NCBI RefSeq assembly: GCF_040784915.1 | Contig: NZ_CP160797.1 | Coordinates: 1,689,001 to 1,753,000, forward strand | Reading direction: 5' to 3' | Origin: Bacillus vallismortis | GTDB taxonomy: Bacteria; Bacillota; Bacilli; Bacillales; Bacillaceae | DNA: 64,000 bases | Shown here: one piece after another, positions 19,601-27,583 of the stretch | How the letters are laid out: each line of letters starts with the position of its first letter | How positions within the stretch are numbered: the stretch's first letter is position 1 | Notes under the pieces: generated by a model | The model's input: only the letters and a program-made list of their open reading frames with translations | What the model was told of the DNA's origin: nothing | The model's database searches: none | Made by a program: the position numbers and the translations under genes

Positions 19601-21001
19601 AGCGATGAATTTTCCGTTAATTTAAAAGGTAATGTTGTGAAGGAAACTGTACTGAAGCCTTTCGTCGGTTATCCGGGTGAGATTGCATATGATGATGGAA
19701 CGGCGGAGAATGCCAATTCCTATTTTGCAGCCGGTAACGGATGGGCTGTCAAAATGACATTGGCTGACGGCAAAGACAAAGGCATGCTTACAGGAGGACT
19801 GTTTAGATTCTGGGATACAGAGTTCCCTGATCCTGGCGGCACAGAGTTTAAGGTTGAGGTATACGATGCTACAGGAGAAGATGGCGCACCGGGCAAGAAA
19901 ATTGCCGGGCCATTTAACGCTGAAGCCCTTCGCAATGGCGAATGGACCAAGGTAGATCTCAGTTCAAAAGGGATTATGGTCGATAAAGATTTTTATCTCG
20001 TATATATCCAGTCGAAACCAGATCCATATTCACCAGGTCTGGCAATGGATGAAACCGGTCAGAATTCCGGCCGCAACTGGCAGTATATAGACGGAGAATG
20101 GCAGCCGGGTGACGAAGCTGACGGCAACTATATGATCCGCGCATTAGTTGATTATGAAGCGGCTGTACCTGAGATCACTTCACCGGCAGACAAATCATAC
20201 ACAAATAAGGAGAACGTCACCGTAAAAGGAAAAGCTTCTCCGGGAACAACGGTACACATTTATAATGGAAAGAAAGAAGCAGGAGAGGCGAGAGCTGCGG
20301 CGGATGGCACGTTTCAGGCAGGCGTATCACTCAGCGAGGGTGAAAATGAGCTGACGGCCACGGCATCAACAGACAATGGGACTACGGATGCTTCCAGCCC
20401 TGTCATGGTCACGCTTGATCAAGACAAGCCAGAATTGACGCTGGACAATCCAAAGGATGGCGAGAAAATAAATAAAGAAGCGCTGACTGTCAAAGGGTCT
20501 GTATCCGATGACAATCTAAAAGAAGTCAAAGTGAATGGCAAAAAAGCAACAGTATCTGAAGGTTCATACTCAGCCCGTATTCTTTTGGAGAACGGAAGCA
20601 ATGAAATCAAGGTGACGGCAACAGACTTAGCAGGCAACAAAACGAAGAAAAAGGCTGTCATTGATGTCAACTATGACCAGCCTGTCATCTCCGGATTGAT
20701 CCCGGGAGAGGACAAAATCTTAAAAGCCGGTGAATCTGTGAAAATCGCTTTCTCAAGCGCTAAAGACTTGGATGCAACGTTTGTCATTCGTATGCCGCTG
20801 ACAAATGCAAGAGCGAGTGTGCAAAACGCCACCGAGCTCCCGTTAAGAGAAATTTCTCCGGGGCGATATGAAGGCTATTGGACAGCCACTTCTTCTATTA
20901 AAGCAAACGGAGCAAAAGTAGAAGTGATTGTACGTGATGATTATGGAAATGAAACAAGAAAAACAGCGAACGGAAAACTCTATATCAATACTGGAAATTA
21001 A
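16700..21001 (+). CDS. bpr: Bacillopeptidase F, secreted subtilisin-family serine protease
   Basis: 1433 residues, the B. subtilis Bpr length. Order: signal peptide (about 1-30, ending VAGASS); inhibitor-I9-like propeptide (about 60-180); subtilase domain with catalytic Asp227 (SIDTGVEWNHP), His274 (AHGTHVTGT) and Ser452 (DGTSMAGPH); beta-rich modules including a jelly-roll segment with GWYIDDVVL; a Lys/Pro linker (about 790-840); two carboxypeptidase-regulatory-like repeats (KGTVINKTTGEPVKGA); and two tandem Ig-like repeats near the C-terminus starting at ITSPADKSYTN and LDNPKDGEKIN. AAGGGGG at 16687-16693 sets the start. It is monocistronic, inserted between ftsZ and spoIIGA. From memory it differs from 168 more than its neighbours do. 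Confidence 0.96.
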   Translation: MRRKTKNRLISSVLSTVVIGSMLFPGVAGASSKSASASVKQELQSAESIQNKISSSLKKSFKKKEKTTFLIKFKDQADTKKAAKAAVKKAKSKKLTAAKTEYQKRSAVVSSLKVTADESQRDVLTYLNSQKNKGNADQIHSYYVVNGIAVHASKEVMEKVAQFSEVEKVLPNEKRQLFKSSSPFNMKKAQKAVKATDGVEWNVDQIDAPKAWALGYDGTGTVVASIDTGVEWNHPALKEKYRGYNPESPDEPDHEMNWYDAVAGEASPYDDLAHGTHVTGTMVGSEPDGTNQIGVAPGAKWIAVKAFSEDGGTDADILEAGEWVLAPKDADGNPHPEMAPDVVNNSWGGGSGLDEWYRDMVNAWRAADIFPEFSAGNTDIFIPGGPGSIANPANYPESFATGATDINKKLADFSLQGPSPYDEIKPEISAPGVNIRSSVPGQTYEDGWDGTSMAGPHVSAVAALLKQADASLSVDEMEDILTSTAEPLTDSTFPDSPNNGYGHGLVNAFDAVSAVTDGLGKAEGQVSVEGDDQEPPVYQHEKVTEAYEGANLPLTLTAEDNVSVTSVKLSYKLDQGEWTEVTAKRISGDHLKGTYQAEIPNVKGAALSYKWMIQDFGGHVVESDTYDITVKPSITAGYKQDFETEPGGWIASGTNNSWEWGVPSAGPNTAASGEKVYGTDLAGNYGNSANMNLVMPPVKVPDSGNLFLQFKSWHNLENDFDYGYVFVLPEGEKNWEQAGVYNGKTSSWMDEEIDLSAYKGQNIQVMFNLQSDDSIAKEGWYIDDVVLSDKSAGKTAKKNKLGVEKPSGKQKKKPVNPKKAKPSANTAVKNQSKEIQPQILPLRAQVSVMETGKSTYSDQSTGQYTLTHKAGDYTLMAEAYGYQSKTQKVSLQADQTTPANFTLEEMKKGTLKGTVINKTTGEPVKGASVYVVEDAAVEPATTNDKGEYTLEAYEGAYTIKVAAPGYYSDEFSVNLKGNVVKETVLKPFVGYPGEIAYDDGTAENANSYFAAGNGWAVKMTLADGKDKGMLTGGLFRFWDTEFPDPGGTEFKVEVYDATGEDGAPGKKIAGPFNAEALRNGEWTKVDLSSKGIMVDKDFYLVYIQSKPDPYSPGLAMDETGQNSGRNWQYIDGEWQPGDEADGNYMIRALVDYEAAVPEITSPADKSYTNKENVTVKGKASPGTTVHIYNGKKEAGEARAAADGTFQAGVSLSEGENELTATASTDNGTTDASSPVMVTLDQDKPELTLDNPKDGEKINKEALTVKGSVSDDNLKEVKVNGKKATVSEGSYSARILLENGSNEIKVTATDLAGNKTKKKAVIDVNYDQPVISGLIPGEDKILKAGESVKIAFSSAKDLDATFVIRMPLTNARASVQNATELPLREISPGRYEGYWTATSSIKANGAKVEVIVRDDYGNETRKTANGKLYINTGN

Positions 21002-21005
21002 GTGT

Positions 21006-21035
21006 AAAAAAGCTGCCGTCAAGGGCAGCTTTTTT
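21006..21035 (+). terminator. Intrinsic terminator of bpr
   Basis: AAAAAAGCTGCC (21006-21017) pairs perfectly with GGCAGCTTTTTT (21024-21035). Confidence 0.9.
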
Positions 21036-21056
21036 ATGTATACTCTCATTTATTCC

Positions 21057-21144
21057 CTCGACAAATTAAGCAGTAATCCCTGAAAAATTGTATTTTCCTC
21101 TCAACATTAATTGACAGACTTTCCCACAGAGCTTGATTTATACT
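21057..21144 (+). promoter_or_regulatory. spoIIG promoter: sigma-A with 22-bp spacer, Spo0A-activated
   Basis: TTGACA (21111-21116) and TATACT (21139-21144) are separated by 22 bp, the known anomaly of the spoIIG promoter, which sigma-A polymerase uses only with phosphorylated Spo0A. CTCGACAA at 21057-21064 is a near-consensus 0A box on the opposite strand. Degenerate 0A-like sequence overlaps the -35, as described for site 2 in B. subtilis. Confidence 0.9.
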
Positions 21145-21194
21145 TATGAAACAAGAAGGGGAACAGCGTGATGCAAGAAAGAAAGGAGTCAGAT

Positions 21195-22124
21195 GTGAAA
21201 ATCTATTTAGATGTCATTTGGCTATTGAACTTTTGCTTTGATGCACTTTTGCTTTTGCTCACGGCATTTATTTTAAAACGGCATGTGAAAAAAAGAAGAC
21301 TGCTAGGCGGAGCGTTCATCGGTTCAAGTATTGTTCTATTGATGTTTACTCCTTTTTCGCCGATCGTTGAACATCCGGCTGGTAAGCTGGCTTTTTCAGT
21401 TGTTATTGTGATGGTGACATTTGGCTTTAAAAGATTTCGTTATTTCTTTCAAAATTTGTTTTCCTTTTATTTTGCGACTTTTTTAATGGGGGGAGGAATG
21501 ATTGGAGCCCATTCTTTGCTGCAGACCAATTCCGTTGTTCGAAACGGTGTCATGATGACGAATCAAACAGGGTTTGGAGACCCGATCAGCTGGTTGTTTA
21601 TTGTTGCTGGCTTTCCAGTGTTATGGTTTTTTTCTAAGAGAAGAATTGAAGAGATTGAAACAAAAAACATTCAATATGAGGAACGAGTCAGCGTACAGGC
21701 TGATTTGGGCGGCCAAACGCTTCATGTCAGAGGGCTGGTTGATTCCGGTAATCAGCTGTACGATCCGCTTACTAAAACGCCTGTCATGATTATTCACCTT
21801 GATAAACTGGAACCGATTTTCGGAGCAGCCGAAACGATGATCATTCGAAACACAGATCCATTGGAAGCCACTCAGCAGCTCGATGATTCATTTCGCTTTT
21901 TGGATAAAATGAGGCTGATTCCATACAGAGGAGTAGGTCAGCAAAATCAATTTTTACTATGCGTTAAACCGGATCACGTAACGATTATGACAAAACAAGA
22001 AATGATTTCTGCGGATAAATGCTTAATCGGCATCAGCACAACAAAGCTATCTGCAGATGGCGAGTTTGACGCCATTATTCATCCTAAAATGCTCTCGGGC
22101 AAGGCCATCAAACACGTCTCATAA
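21195..22124 (+). CDS. spoIIGA: Sporulation sigma-E processing aspartic protease
   Basis: Membrane-embedded protease that activates pro-sigma-E in the mother cell when signalled by SpoIIR from the forespore. The GTG at 21195 has AAGGAG at 21183-21188 and gives 309 residues, the known length; the in-frame ATG at 21168 lies before that site and is rejected. Five N-terminal TM segments (about residues 1-150) precede a cytoplasmic retroviral-type aspartic protease domain with the catalytic Asp183 in [11 protein letters not shown]. First gene of the operon with sigE, 62 bp ahead. Confidence 0.97.
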   Translation: MKIYLDVIWLLNFCFDALLLLLTAFILKRHVKKRRLLGGAFIGSSIVLLMFTPFSPIVEHPAGKLAFSVVIVMVTFGFKRFRYFFQNLFSFYFATFLMGGGMIGAHSLLQTNSVVRNGVMMTNQTGFGDPISWLFIVAGFPVLWFFSKRRIEEIETKNIQYEERVSVQADLGGQTLHVRGLVDSGNQLYDPLTKTPVMIIHLDKLEPIFGAAETMIIRNTDPLEATQQLDDSFRFLDKMRLIPYRGVGQQNQFLLCVKPDHVTIMTKQEMISADKCLIGISTTKLSADGEFDAIIHPKMLSGKAIKHVS

Positions 22125-22186
22125 TGTTCGCAAATGTCCGTTACTTATCATACTCAAACGACGTGACATTTAGAAGGGAGAGGAAG

Positions 22187-22906
22187 ATGAAAAAACTGAA
22201 ATTGCGATTGACGCACCTCTGGTATAAGCTGCTGATGAAACTTGGGCTGAAAAGTGATGAAGTCTATTACATAGGCGGGAGTGAAGCCCTGCCTCCTCCA
22301 TTATCTAAAGATGAGGAGCAGGTTCTGTTAATGAAGCTTCCAAACGGCGATCAGGCGGCTCGCGCCATTTTGATTGAACGCAATTTGCGTCTGGTCGTCT
22401 ATATCGCCCGTAAATTCGAAAATACAGGAATTAATATAGAGGATTTAATCAGCATCGGCACCATCGGATTAATCAAAGCTGTGAATACGTTTAATCCAGA
22501 AAAGAAAATCAAGCTGGCGACCTATGCCTCACGCTGTATAGAAAATGAAATCCTGATGTATTTAAGAAGAAACAACAAAATCCGGTCAGAGGTTTCCTTT
22601 GATGAGCCGCTTAATATTGATTGGGACGGCAATGAGCTGTTGCTTTCTGATGTGCTCGGCACGGACGATGACATTATCACAAAAGACATAGAAGCTAACG
22701 TAGATAAAAAGCTTTTGAAAAAAGCGCTTGAACAGCTTAATGAGAGGGAAAAGCAAATCATGGAGCTGCGGTTTGGGCTTGTCGGCGAAGAAGAAAAGAC
22801 CCAAAAGGATGTAGCGGATATGATGGGAATTTCCCAGTCTTATATTTCACGTCTGGAGAAAAGAATAATAAAAAGATTGAGAAAAGAGTTCAACAAAATG
22901 GTGTAA
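22187..22906 (+). CDS. sigE: RNA polymerase sporulation sigma factor E (pro-form)
   Basis: Mother-cell-specific sigma-70 family factor made as an inactive precursor. The ATG at 22187 follows AAGGGAGAGGAAG and gives 239 residues. The first ~27-29 residues ([20 protein letters not shown], amphipathic and basic) are the membrane-binding pro-sequence removed by SpoIIGA. Regions 2 ([35 protein letters not shown]) and 4 ([28 protein letters not shown]) are clear. An in-frame upstream ATG at 22124 lacks a ribosome binding site. Confidence 0.98.
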   Translation: MKKLKLRLTHLWYKLLMKLGLKSDEVYYIGGSEALPPPLSKDEEQVLLMKLPNGDQAARAILIERNLRLVVYIARKFENTGINIEDLISIGTIGLIKAVNTFNPEKKIKLATYASRCIENEILMYLRRNNKIRSEVSFDEPLNIDWDGNELLLSDVLGTDDDIITKDIEANVDKKLLKKALEQLNEREKQIMELRFGLVGEEEKTQKDVADMMGISQSYISRLEKRIIKRLRKEFNKMV

Positions 22907-22980
22907 AATTTTTTATAGTACAGAACCCTTGATTTTACAGGGATTTCCTGAATTCGACTGTTTTTCGATCTGAGTGCAGT

Positions 22981-23009
22981 GCATATTTTTCCCACCCAAG
23001 GAGATACTT
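22981..23009 (+). promoter_or_regulatory. Forespore (sigma-F/sigma-G) promoter of sigG
   Basis: GCATA (22981-22985), a 14-bp spacer and GGAGATACTT (23000-23009) fit the sigma-F pattern (GywTA, GGnnAnAnT). In B. subtilis, sigG is first transcribed by sigma-F in the forespore and then by sigma-G itself. Confidence 0.7.
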
Positions 23010-23045
23010 AACGTTGTACAGCAGCTCCTGTAGGGAGGGAAAAAA

Positions 23046-23828
23046 GTGTCGAGAAATAAAGTCGAAATCTGCGGGGTGGATACCTCCAAATTACCAGTAC
23101 TCAAGAATGAAGAGATGAGAAAGCTGTTTAGGCAGCTGCAGGATGAAGGCGATGATTCAGCGAGAGAAAAGCTTGTAAACGGGAACTTGCGTCTTGTCTT
23201 AAGTGTCATTCAAAGATTTAATAACAGAGGAGAGTATGTTGATGACTTATTTCAGGTCGGCTGCATCGGACTAATGAAATCAATTGATAATTTTGACCTA
23301 AGCCACAATGTTAAGTTTTCAACATACGCTGTACCTATGATAATCGGAGAGATCCGCAGGTATTTACGCGATAATAACCCGATTCGTGTCTCAAGATCAC
23401 TCCGGGACATCGCTTACAAGGCACTTCAAGTAAGAGAGCGGTTAATCAGTGAGACAAGCAAGGAGCCGACTGCAGAAGACATCGCAAAAGTTCTTGAAGT
23501 ACCGCATGAAGAAATTGTATTTGCGCTTGATGCCATTCAGGATCCGGTTTCTCTATTTGAACCGATCTATAACGACGGCGGAGACCCGATTTATGTGATG
23601 GACCAAATTAGTGATGAGCGCAATAAAGATTCACAATGGATTGAAGAGCTGGCTTTAAAAGAGGGCATGAGAAGACTGAATGATAGGGAAAAAATGATTT
23701 TGCGAAAGCGGTTCTTCCAAGGGAAAACACAAATGGAAGTAGCCGAGGAAATCGGGATTTCCCAAGCGCAGGTGTCCAGGCTTGAAAAAGCGGCTATCAA
23801 ACAAATGAATAAGAATATCCATCAATAA
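23046..23828 (+). CDS. sigG: RNA polymerase sporulation sigma factor G
   Basis: Late forespore sigma factor of the sigma-70 family with regions 2, 3 and 4; 260 residues. The GTG start is preceded by AGGGAGGGAAAA. Region 2 is seen as NGNLRLVLSVIQRF and KFSTYAVPMIIGEIRRYLRDN, and region 4 as LNDREKMILRKRFF with the helix-turn-helix EIGISQAQVSRLEKAA. It lies 139 bp after sigE with its own forespore promoter, although readthrough from spoIIG is also possible. Confidence 0.98.
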   Translation: MSRNKVEICGVDTSKLPVLKNEEMRKLFRQLQDEGDDSAREKLVNGNLRLVLSVIQRFNNRGEYVDDLFQVGCIGLMKSIDNFDLSHNVKFSTYAVPMIIGEIRRYLRDNNPIRVSRSLRDIAYKALQVRERLISETSKEPTAEDIAKVLEVPHEEIVFALDAIQDPVSLFEPIYNDGGDPIYVMDQISDERNKDSQWIEELALKEGMRRLNDREKMILRKRFFQGKTQMEVAEEIGISQAQVSRLEKAAIKQMNKNIHQ

Positions 23829-23831
23829 TGT

Positions 23832-23868
23832 AAAGCCTTTAAAACAATTTTTGTTTTAAAGGCTTTCT
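23832..23868 (+). terminator. Terminator after sigG
   Basis: AAAGCCTTTAAAAC (23832-23845) pairs perfectly with GTTTTAAAGGCTTT (23853-23866). The T tract is formed mainly by the stem itself, and the AT-rich symmetric stem may work in both directions. Confidence 0.75.
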
Positions 23869-23883
23869 ATTGATTTCGGACGG

Positions 23884-23912
23884 TTTACGTTTTGGAAAAA
23901 ATAAGGTATCCT
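23884..23912 (+). promoter_or_regulatory. Weak candidate promoter of ylmA
   Basis: TTTACG, a 17-bp spacer and TATCCT match the sigma-A consensus 4/6 at each element and lie 64 nt before ylmA, after the sigG terminator. Confidence 0.3.
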
Positions 23913-23975
23913 AGTTCGTGCGAAGTTTTATGAAAATTTAAATAATTATAGAAGGCAGTAAAGAGGAGGACCACG

Positions 23976-24770
23976 ATGATTTTGCAGCTTGACAATGTCT
24001 CATTAAAACGAAATGGAAAATGGATACTGAGGGATATCCATTGGAGGGTGGAAGAAAAGGAAAATTGGGTGCTTTACGGACTGAATGGCGCCGGAAAGAC
24101 CGCACTGTTAAATATGCTTTGCTCATATTATTTCCCAACATCGGGCAAGATGCAGGTGCTTGGCCATGAATTTGGCAAAACAGAGCTTGGGGAGAAGCTC
24201 AGACGGAAAATTGGCCTCGTCTCAGCCGCTCTTCAGCAAAAATTTTATCCGGCAGATTCAGCATTTGAAATTGCTTTGAGCGGCGCTTACGCTTCAATTG
24301 GATTATATGAAACACCAAGTGCGGAAATCAGGGAAAAAGCGATTGGTTTGTTAGAGGACTTGGGAGCGATTGAATATGCCGACCGCCGCTATGAAACCCT
24401 TTCTCAAGGAGAAAAACAAAGAGCCTTGATTGCAAGAGCGCTAATGGCGGATCCGGAGCTGCTGATACTGGACGAACCGGTCACAGGGCTGGATTTTATT
24501 GCCCGGGAAAAGCTGTTAGACACGATTACATACATTGCAAACAAAGAAAATGCGCCATCGATCCTTTATGTGACTCATCATGCGGAAGAAATTTTGCCGG
24601 TCTTTGACAAAGCCCTTTTGTTAAAACAGGGAGAGGTCTTTAAATCCGGAGAAATAAAAGAAATGCTTACTGATCACATACTCTCGGCTTTTTTTGATAC
24701 GCCAATCCATGTATTATGGAATCAGGGTCGGCCGTTTTTAACAAGAGCCGAGCCGATAACAAATGCCTGA
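23976..24770 (+). CDS. ylmA: ABC transporter ATP-binding protein YlmA (no adjacent permease)
   Basis: 264-residue ABC ATPase. Walker A GLNGAGKT is at residues 35-42, the signature LSQGEKQR near 139-146, Walker B LLILDEP with Asp166/Glu167, and the switch His in YVTHHAEE. No membrane partner is encoded nearby, so its substrate cannot be deduced. AGAGGAGG precedes the ATG. The following TPP-controlled ylmB is separated by its own riboswitch, so cofunction in thiamine salvage is only a possibility. Confidence 0.9.
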   Translation: MILQLDNVSLKRNGKWILRDIHWRVEEKENWVLYGLNGAGKTALLNMLCSYYFPTSGKMQVLGHEFGKTELGEKLRRKIGLVSAALQQKFYPADSAFEIALSGAYASIGLYETPSAEIREKAIGLLEDLGAIEYADRRYETLSQGEKQRALIARALMADPELLILDEPVTGLDFIAREKLLDTITYIANKENAPSILYVTHHAEEILPVFDKALLLKQGEVFKSGEIKEMLTDHILSAFFDTPIHVLWNQGRPFLTRAEPITNA

Positions 24771-24785
24771 CAAACACATACAGAC

Positions 24786-24872
24786 TCATCCTAGGGGTGC
24801 TTTTCGAAGCTGAGAGAGACATTGTCTCAACCCTTTTGACCTGATCTGGATCATGCCAGCGGAGGGAAGCGG
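24786..24872 (+). ncRNA. TPP riboswitch aptamer (THI box) of ylmB
   Basis: The aptamer is recognised by GGGGTGC, GCTGAGA and the core CCTGATCTGGATCATGCCAG (24840-24859), followed by GGAGGGAAG. It binds thiamine pyrophosphate. A terminator hairpin lies about 40 nt downstream, so this is a transcription-termination switch that turns ylmB off when TPP is plentiful. Confidence 0.95.
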
Positions 24873-24912
24873 TGAAAAAGCGGAGTACATAGGACTCTGT
24901 CTGTTTTTATCG

Positions 24913-24950
24913 AGCCGTTTCATAACATATGAAACGGCTTTTTGATTTTT
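24913..24950 (+). terminator. Riboswitch-controlled terminator before ylmB
   Basis: AGCCGTTTCATA (24913-24924) and TATGAAACGGCT (24928-24939) form a perfect stem with a three-base loop, followed by TTTTGATTTTT. It is the expression platform of the TPP switch and ends 19 nt before the ylmB start. Confidence 0.9.
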
Positions 24951-24969
24951 AAGAAAGGAGCGGATCACA

Positions 24970-26250
24970 TTGAATCAACAAATAGACTCTCTGATCAAAA
25001 AGGCGGAAGATCAAAAGGGGGACCTGATTGAGCTTGCAAAAACGCTGATTTCTTATCAGACACCTGCTCCGCCTGCAAGGAATACAGACGGCGTCCAGTC
25101 ATGGATTGCAGGGTTTTTACATGACATGGGATTCTCGATCGATAAATGGGACGTGTACCCGGGAGATCCTAATGTAGTGGGTCTTCTTAGAGGAATGGAT
25201 TCAGCCGGTTATCATAGCCTGATCATCAATGGCCATGTAGATGTTGCAGAGGTAAAAGAGAATGAGGATTGGGAGCATAATCCGTTTCACCCAATTGAAA
25301 AAAACGGTTTCTTAATCGGACGAGGCGCTTCAGATATGAAAGGCGGGTTGGCGTGTGTGCTGTTTGCGGTCAAATTGATTCGTGAAGCCGGCATTGAACT
25401 TCCCGGTGATTTGATTTTGCAATCGGTGATTGGGGAGGAAGTCGGAGAAGCCGGCACGCTTGAATGCTGCAAGAGGGGCTATCATGCTGATTTTGCAGTT
25501 GTCGCGGATACGAGCGATATGCATATTCAAGGCCAAGGAGGTGTCATTACAGGCTGGATCGAAATCAAAAGCAGTCAAACGTTTCATGATGGGACGAGGC
25601 GGAATATGATTCACGCAGGAGGAGGCACATTCGGGGCAAGCGCAATTGAAAAAATGGCAAAAATCATTGCGGGACTCGGTGAACTTGAGCGCCACTGGTC
25701 CATTATGAAAAGTTACCATGGCTTTAAACCCGGCACAAATACCATTAATCCGGCTGTTATTGAAGGCGGCAGACATGCGGCTTTTATAGCGGACGAGTGC
25801 CGGCTGTGGATTACGGTCCATTTTTACCCGAATGAAACCCATGACCAAGTGGCAGCTGAAATAGAAGATTACATCAACCGGCTGAGCGACAGTGATATTT
25901 GGCTTAGGGAAAACCGTCCTGTTTTTAAGTGGGGAGGCTCATCTATGATTGAGGACAGAGGAGAAATTTTTCCGGCACTGGAAGTTGACCCCAGCCACCC
26001 AGGCGTCTTAGCGCTTACAGCGTCTCATGAGGAAGTGAAACGGGAGCATCCGGTTATTGACGTTTCTCAATCCGTTACAGACGGGGGATGGCTGTTTAAT
26101 GCCGGGATTCCAAGCGTGATCTACGGTCCTGGCGATCTGCACAATGCACACTCTGTGAACGAGGAGGTATCGATTGAGCAGCTGGTGGATTACACAAAAA
26201 TCATGCTCGATTTTATCATTAGATGGTGCAGCGGTAAAAAAGAACAGTAA
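24970..26250 (+). CDS. ylmB: Formylaminopyrimidine deformylase, thiamine salvage (M20 family)
   Basis: 426-residue M20/ArgE-DapE-fold metallohydrolase. TTG start with AAAGGAG at 24954-24960. Metal-binding signatures: INGHVDVAEV (His), GRGASDMKGG (Asp) and VIGEEVGEAG (catalytic Glu pair). B. subtilis YlmB deformylates N-formyl-4-amino-5-aminomethyl-2-methylpyrimidine, a product of base-degraded thiamine, to feed HMP salvage. The upstream TPP riboswitch independently supports the thiamine role. Confidence 0.93.
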   Translation: MNQQIDSLIKKAEDQKGDLIELAKTLISYQTPAPPARNTDGVQSWIAGFLHDMGFSIDKWDVYPGDPNVVGLLRGMDSAGYHSLIINGHVDVAEVKENEDWEHNPFHPIEKNGFLIGRGASDMKGGLACVLFAVKLIREAGIELPGDLILQSVIGEEVGEAGTLECCKRGYHADFAVVADTSDMHIQGQGGVITGWIEIKSSQTFHDGTRRNMIHAGGGTFGASAIEKMAKIIAGLGELERHWSIMKSYHGFKPGTNTINPAVIEGGRHAAFIADECRLWITVHFYPNETHDQVAAEIEDYINRLSDSDIWLRENRPVFKWGGSSMIEDRGEIFPALEVDPSHPGVLALTASHEEVKREHPVIDVSQSVTDGGWLFNAGIPSVIYGPGDLHNAHSVNEEVSIEQLVDYTKIMLDFIIRWCSGKKEQ

Positions 26251-26332
26251 CCATGAAAATTTTTTCTTGCTGACAAGGTTCAGCCCGCCCATTCATATAC
26301 TTGAAAAAAGGACGGAAAAAGGACGTGATGGA

Positions 26333-26578
26333 ATGATCAGCATCTCAGAATTTCAGGTGAAGGATGTTGTCAATGTCTCAAACGGGAAAAAGCTGGGGAG
26401 CATTGGCGATATCGATATCAATGTGACTACTGGTAAAATTCAGGCGATCATATTAGGGGGGAATGGGAAGGTTCTCGCATTTTTTGGAAAAGAAGAGGAA
26501 TTAGTCATTCCATGGCGAAATATAGTAAAAATCGGGGAAGATGTGATCTTGGTCCGATTAAGTGAACCGCATGCATAA
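26333..26578 (+). CDS. ylmC: PRC-barrel protein, YlmC/YmxH family
   Basis: 81-residue protein starting MISISEFQVKDVVNV and consisting of one PRC-barrel domain (about residues 3-77). The ATG at 26333 has AAAGGA upstream; longer in-frame extensions run back into ylmB and are not credible. The family is widespread in spore-forming Firmicutes, and its role is unknown. A terminator follows, so it is probably monocistronic or read from ylmB. Confidence 0.88.
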   Translation: MISISEFQVKDVVNVSNGKKLGSIGDIDINVTTGKIQAIILGGNGKVLAFFGKEEELVIPWRNIVKIGEDVILVRLSEPHA

Positions 26579-26606
26579 ACCTGCTTGTCTGTTGCTGATT
26601 GGAAAA

Positions 26607-26640
26607 TGCCGGAAGTCTCGTTTCTTCCGGCACATTTCAT
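26607..26640 (+). terminator. Terminator after ylmC
   Basis: TGCCGGAAG (26607-26615) pairs with CTTCCGGCA (26624-26632), followed by CATTTCATTT. Strong stem, interrupted T tract. Confidence 0.7.
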
Positions 26641-26682
26641 TTAGAAATATGCAAATCGGCGCTCAACGAATGCAGAAAGATG

Positions 26683-26691
26683 TGGTAAAAT
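26683..26691 (+). promoter_or_regulatory. Candidate extended -10 promoter for ylmD-ylmH
   Basis: TGGTAAAAT (26683-26691) is an extended -10 lying 50 nt before ylmD and after the ylmC terminator. The -35 position (TCAACG at 26663-26668) is weak. Confidence 0.4.
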
Positions 26692-26740
26692 AAGTGGGAA
26701 ATTCCGCTTTTTTAAATGTTTGTCGAAAGGTTGGATCATC

Positions 26741-27577
26741 ATGAATACATATCACCCATTCAGTCTTACCACACCCTCGACACTCATGATACAAGACTGG
26801 ACACAAACGAATCAAAACAACAGAGAAGTCATTGCCGGATTTACTACGAAAAACGGCGGTGTCAGCCAAAAGCCTTTTGAATCGTTAAATACAGGATTGC
26901 ACGTTCATGACAAAGATGCAGATGTAGTTAAAAATCGCGAATATATTGCCGATATGTTTAATATTGATTTGCAGTCTTGGGTATTTGCTGATCAGACACA
27001 CGATAATCGCGTTCAAAAAGTGACGCAGAGAGATAGGGGAAAAGGCGCCCGTGAGTATCACACGGCTCTGAAAGCAACGGACGGGCTCTACACAAAGGAC
27101 AAGAATGTGTTTTTGGCATTATGCTTTGCTGATTGTGTGCCTCTTTTCTTCTATGATCCGGTTAAATCGCTTGTCGGGGTCGCCCATGCCGGGTGGAAAG
27201 GCACTGTCAAACAGATTGGCAGAGAAATGGTGAAGCGATGGACCGAGCAGGAAGGGTCAAATTTATCGGATATCTATGCTGTTATTGGACCGTCTATCAG
27301 CGGAGCATGCTATACGGTAGACGACCGTGTTATGGATGCTGTCCGGGCATTGCCGGTTTCGGCAGGACGTGCCGTTAATCAGACGGAAAAGGCACAATAT
27401 CAGCTTGATCTGAAAGAGCTGAACCGCCTTATACTGATCGACAGCGGTTTGGCAACTGAACAGATCTCTGTCAGCGGTTTATGCACGGAAAGTGAGCCGT
27501 CTCTTTTCTATTCTCACCGCCGTGATCAGGGGAAAACTGGACGGATGATGTCCTTTATCGGAATGAAGGAGGCATAA
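26741..27577 (+). CDS. ylmD: Laccase-domain (YfiH/PgeF-like) protein YlmD
   Basis: 278 residues; the ATG at 26741 is preferred to the in-frame ATG at 26720 because GAAAGG lies between them. Metal and nucleoside-site motifs are present: VFADQTHDNRV, CFADCVPLFFYD and VGVAHAGWKGT. Enzymes of this family act as purine nucleoside phosphorylase/adenosine deaminase or as the peptidoglycan-editing factor PgeF; which applies here is not decided by sequence. It heads the ylmD-ylmE-sepF-ylmG-ylmH cluster. Confidence 0.9.
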   Translation: MNTYHPFSLTTPSTLMIQDWTQTNQNNREVIAGFTTKNGGVSQKPFESLNTGLHVHDKDADVVKNREYIADMFNIDLQSWVFADQTHDNRVQKVTQRDRGKGAREYHTALKATDGLYTKDKNVFLALCFADCVPLFFYDPVKSLVGVAHAGWKGTVKQIGREMVKRWTEQEGSNLSDIYAVIGPSISGACYTVDDRVMDAVRALPVSAGRAVNQTEKAQYQLDLKELNRLILIDSGLATEQISVSGLCTESEPSLFYSHRRDQGKTGRMMSFIGMKEA

Positions 27578-27583
27578 AAGATC

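Noticed and set aside
22124..22186. In-frame ATG overlapping the spoIIGA stop (TAATG) that would extend pro-SigE by 21 residues
   Set aside because: No Shine-Dalgarno precedes it, whereas the ATG at 22187 has a strong one and gives the known 239-residue length and pro-sequence.
22921..22950. Short inverted repeat CCCT/AGGG between sigE and sigG as a terminator
   Set aside because: Only four to six pairs, no T tract; too weak to support.
26270..26301. CTGACA ... TATACT as a ylmC promoter
   Set aside because: The spacer is 20 bp and the -35 imperfect; no sporulation sigma consensus fits cleanly either.
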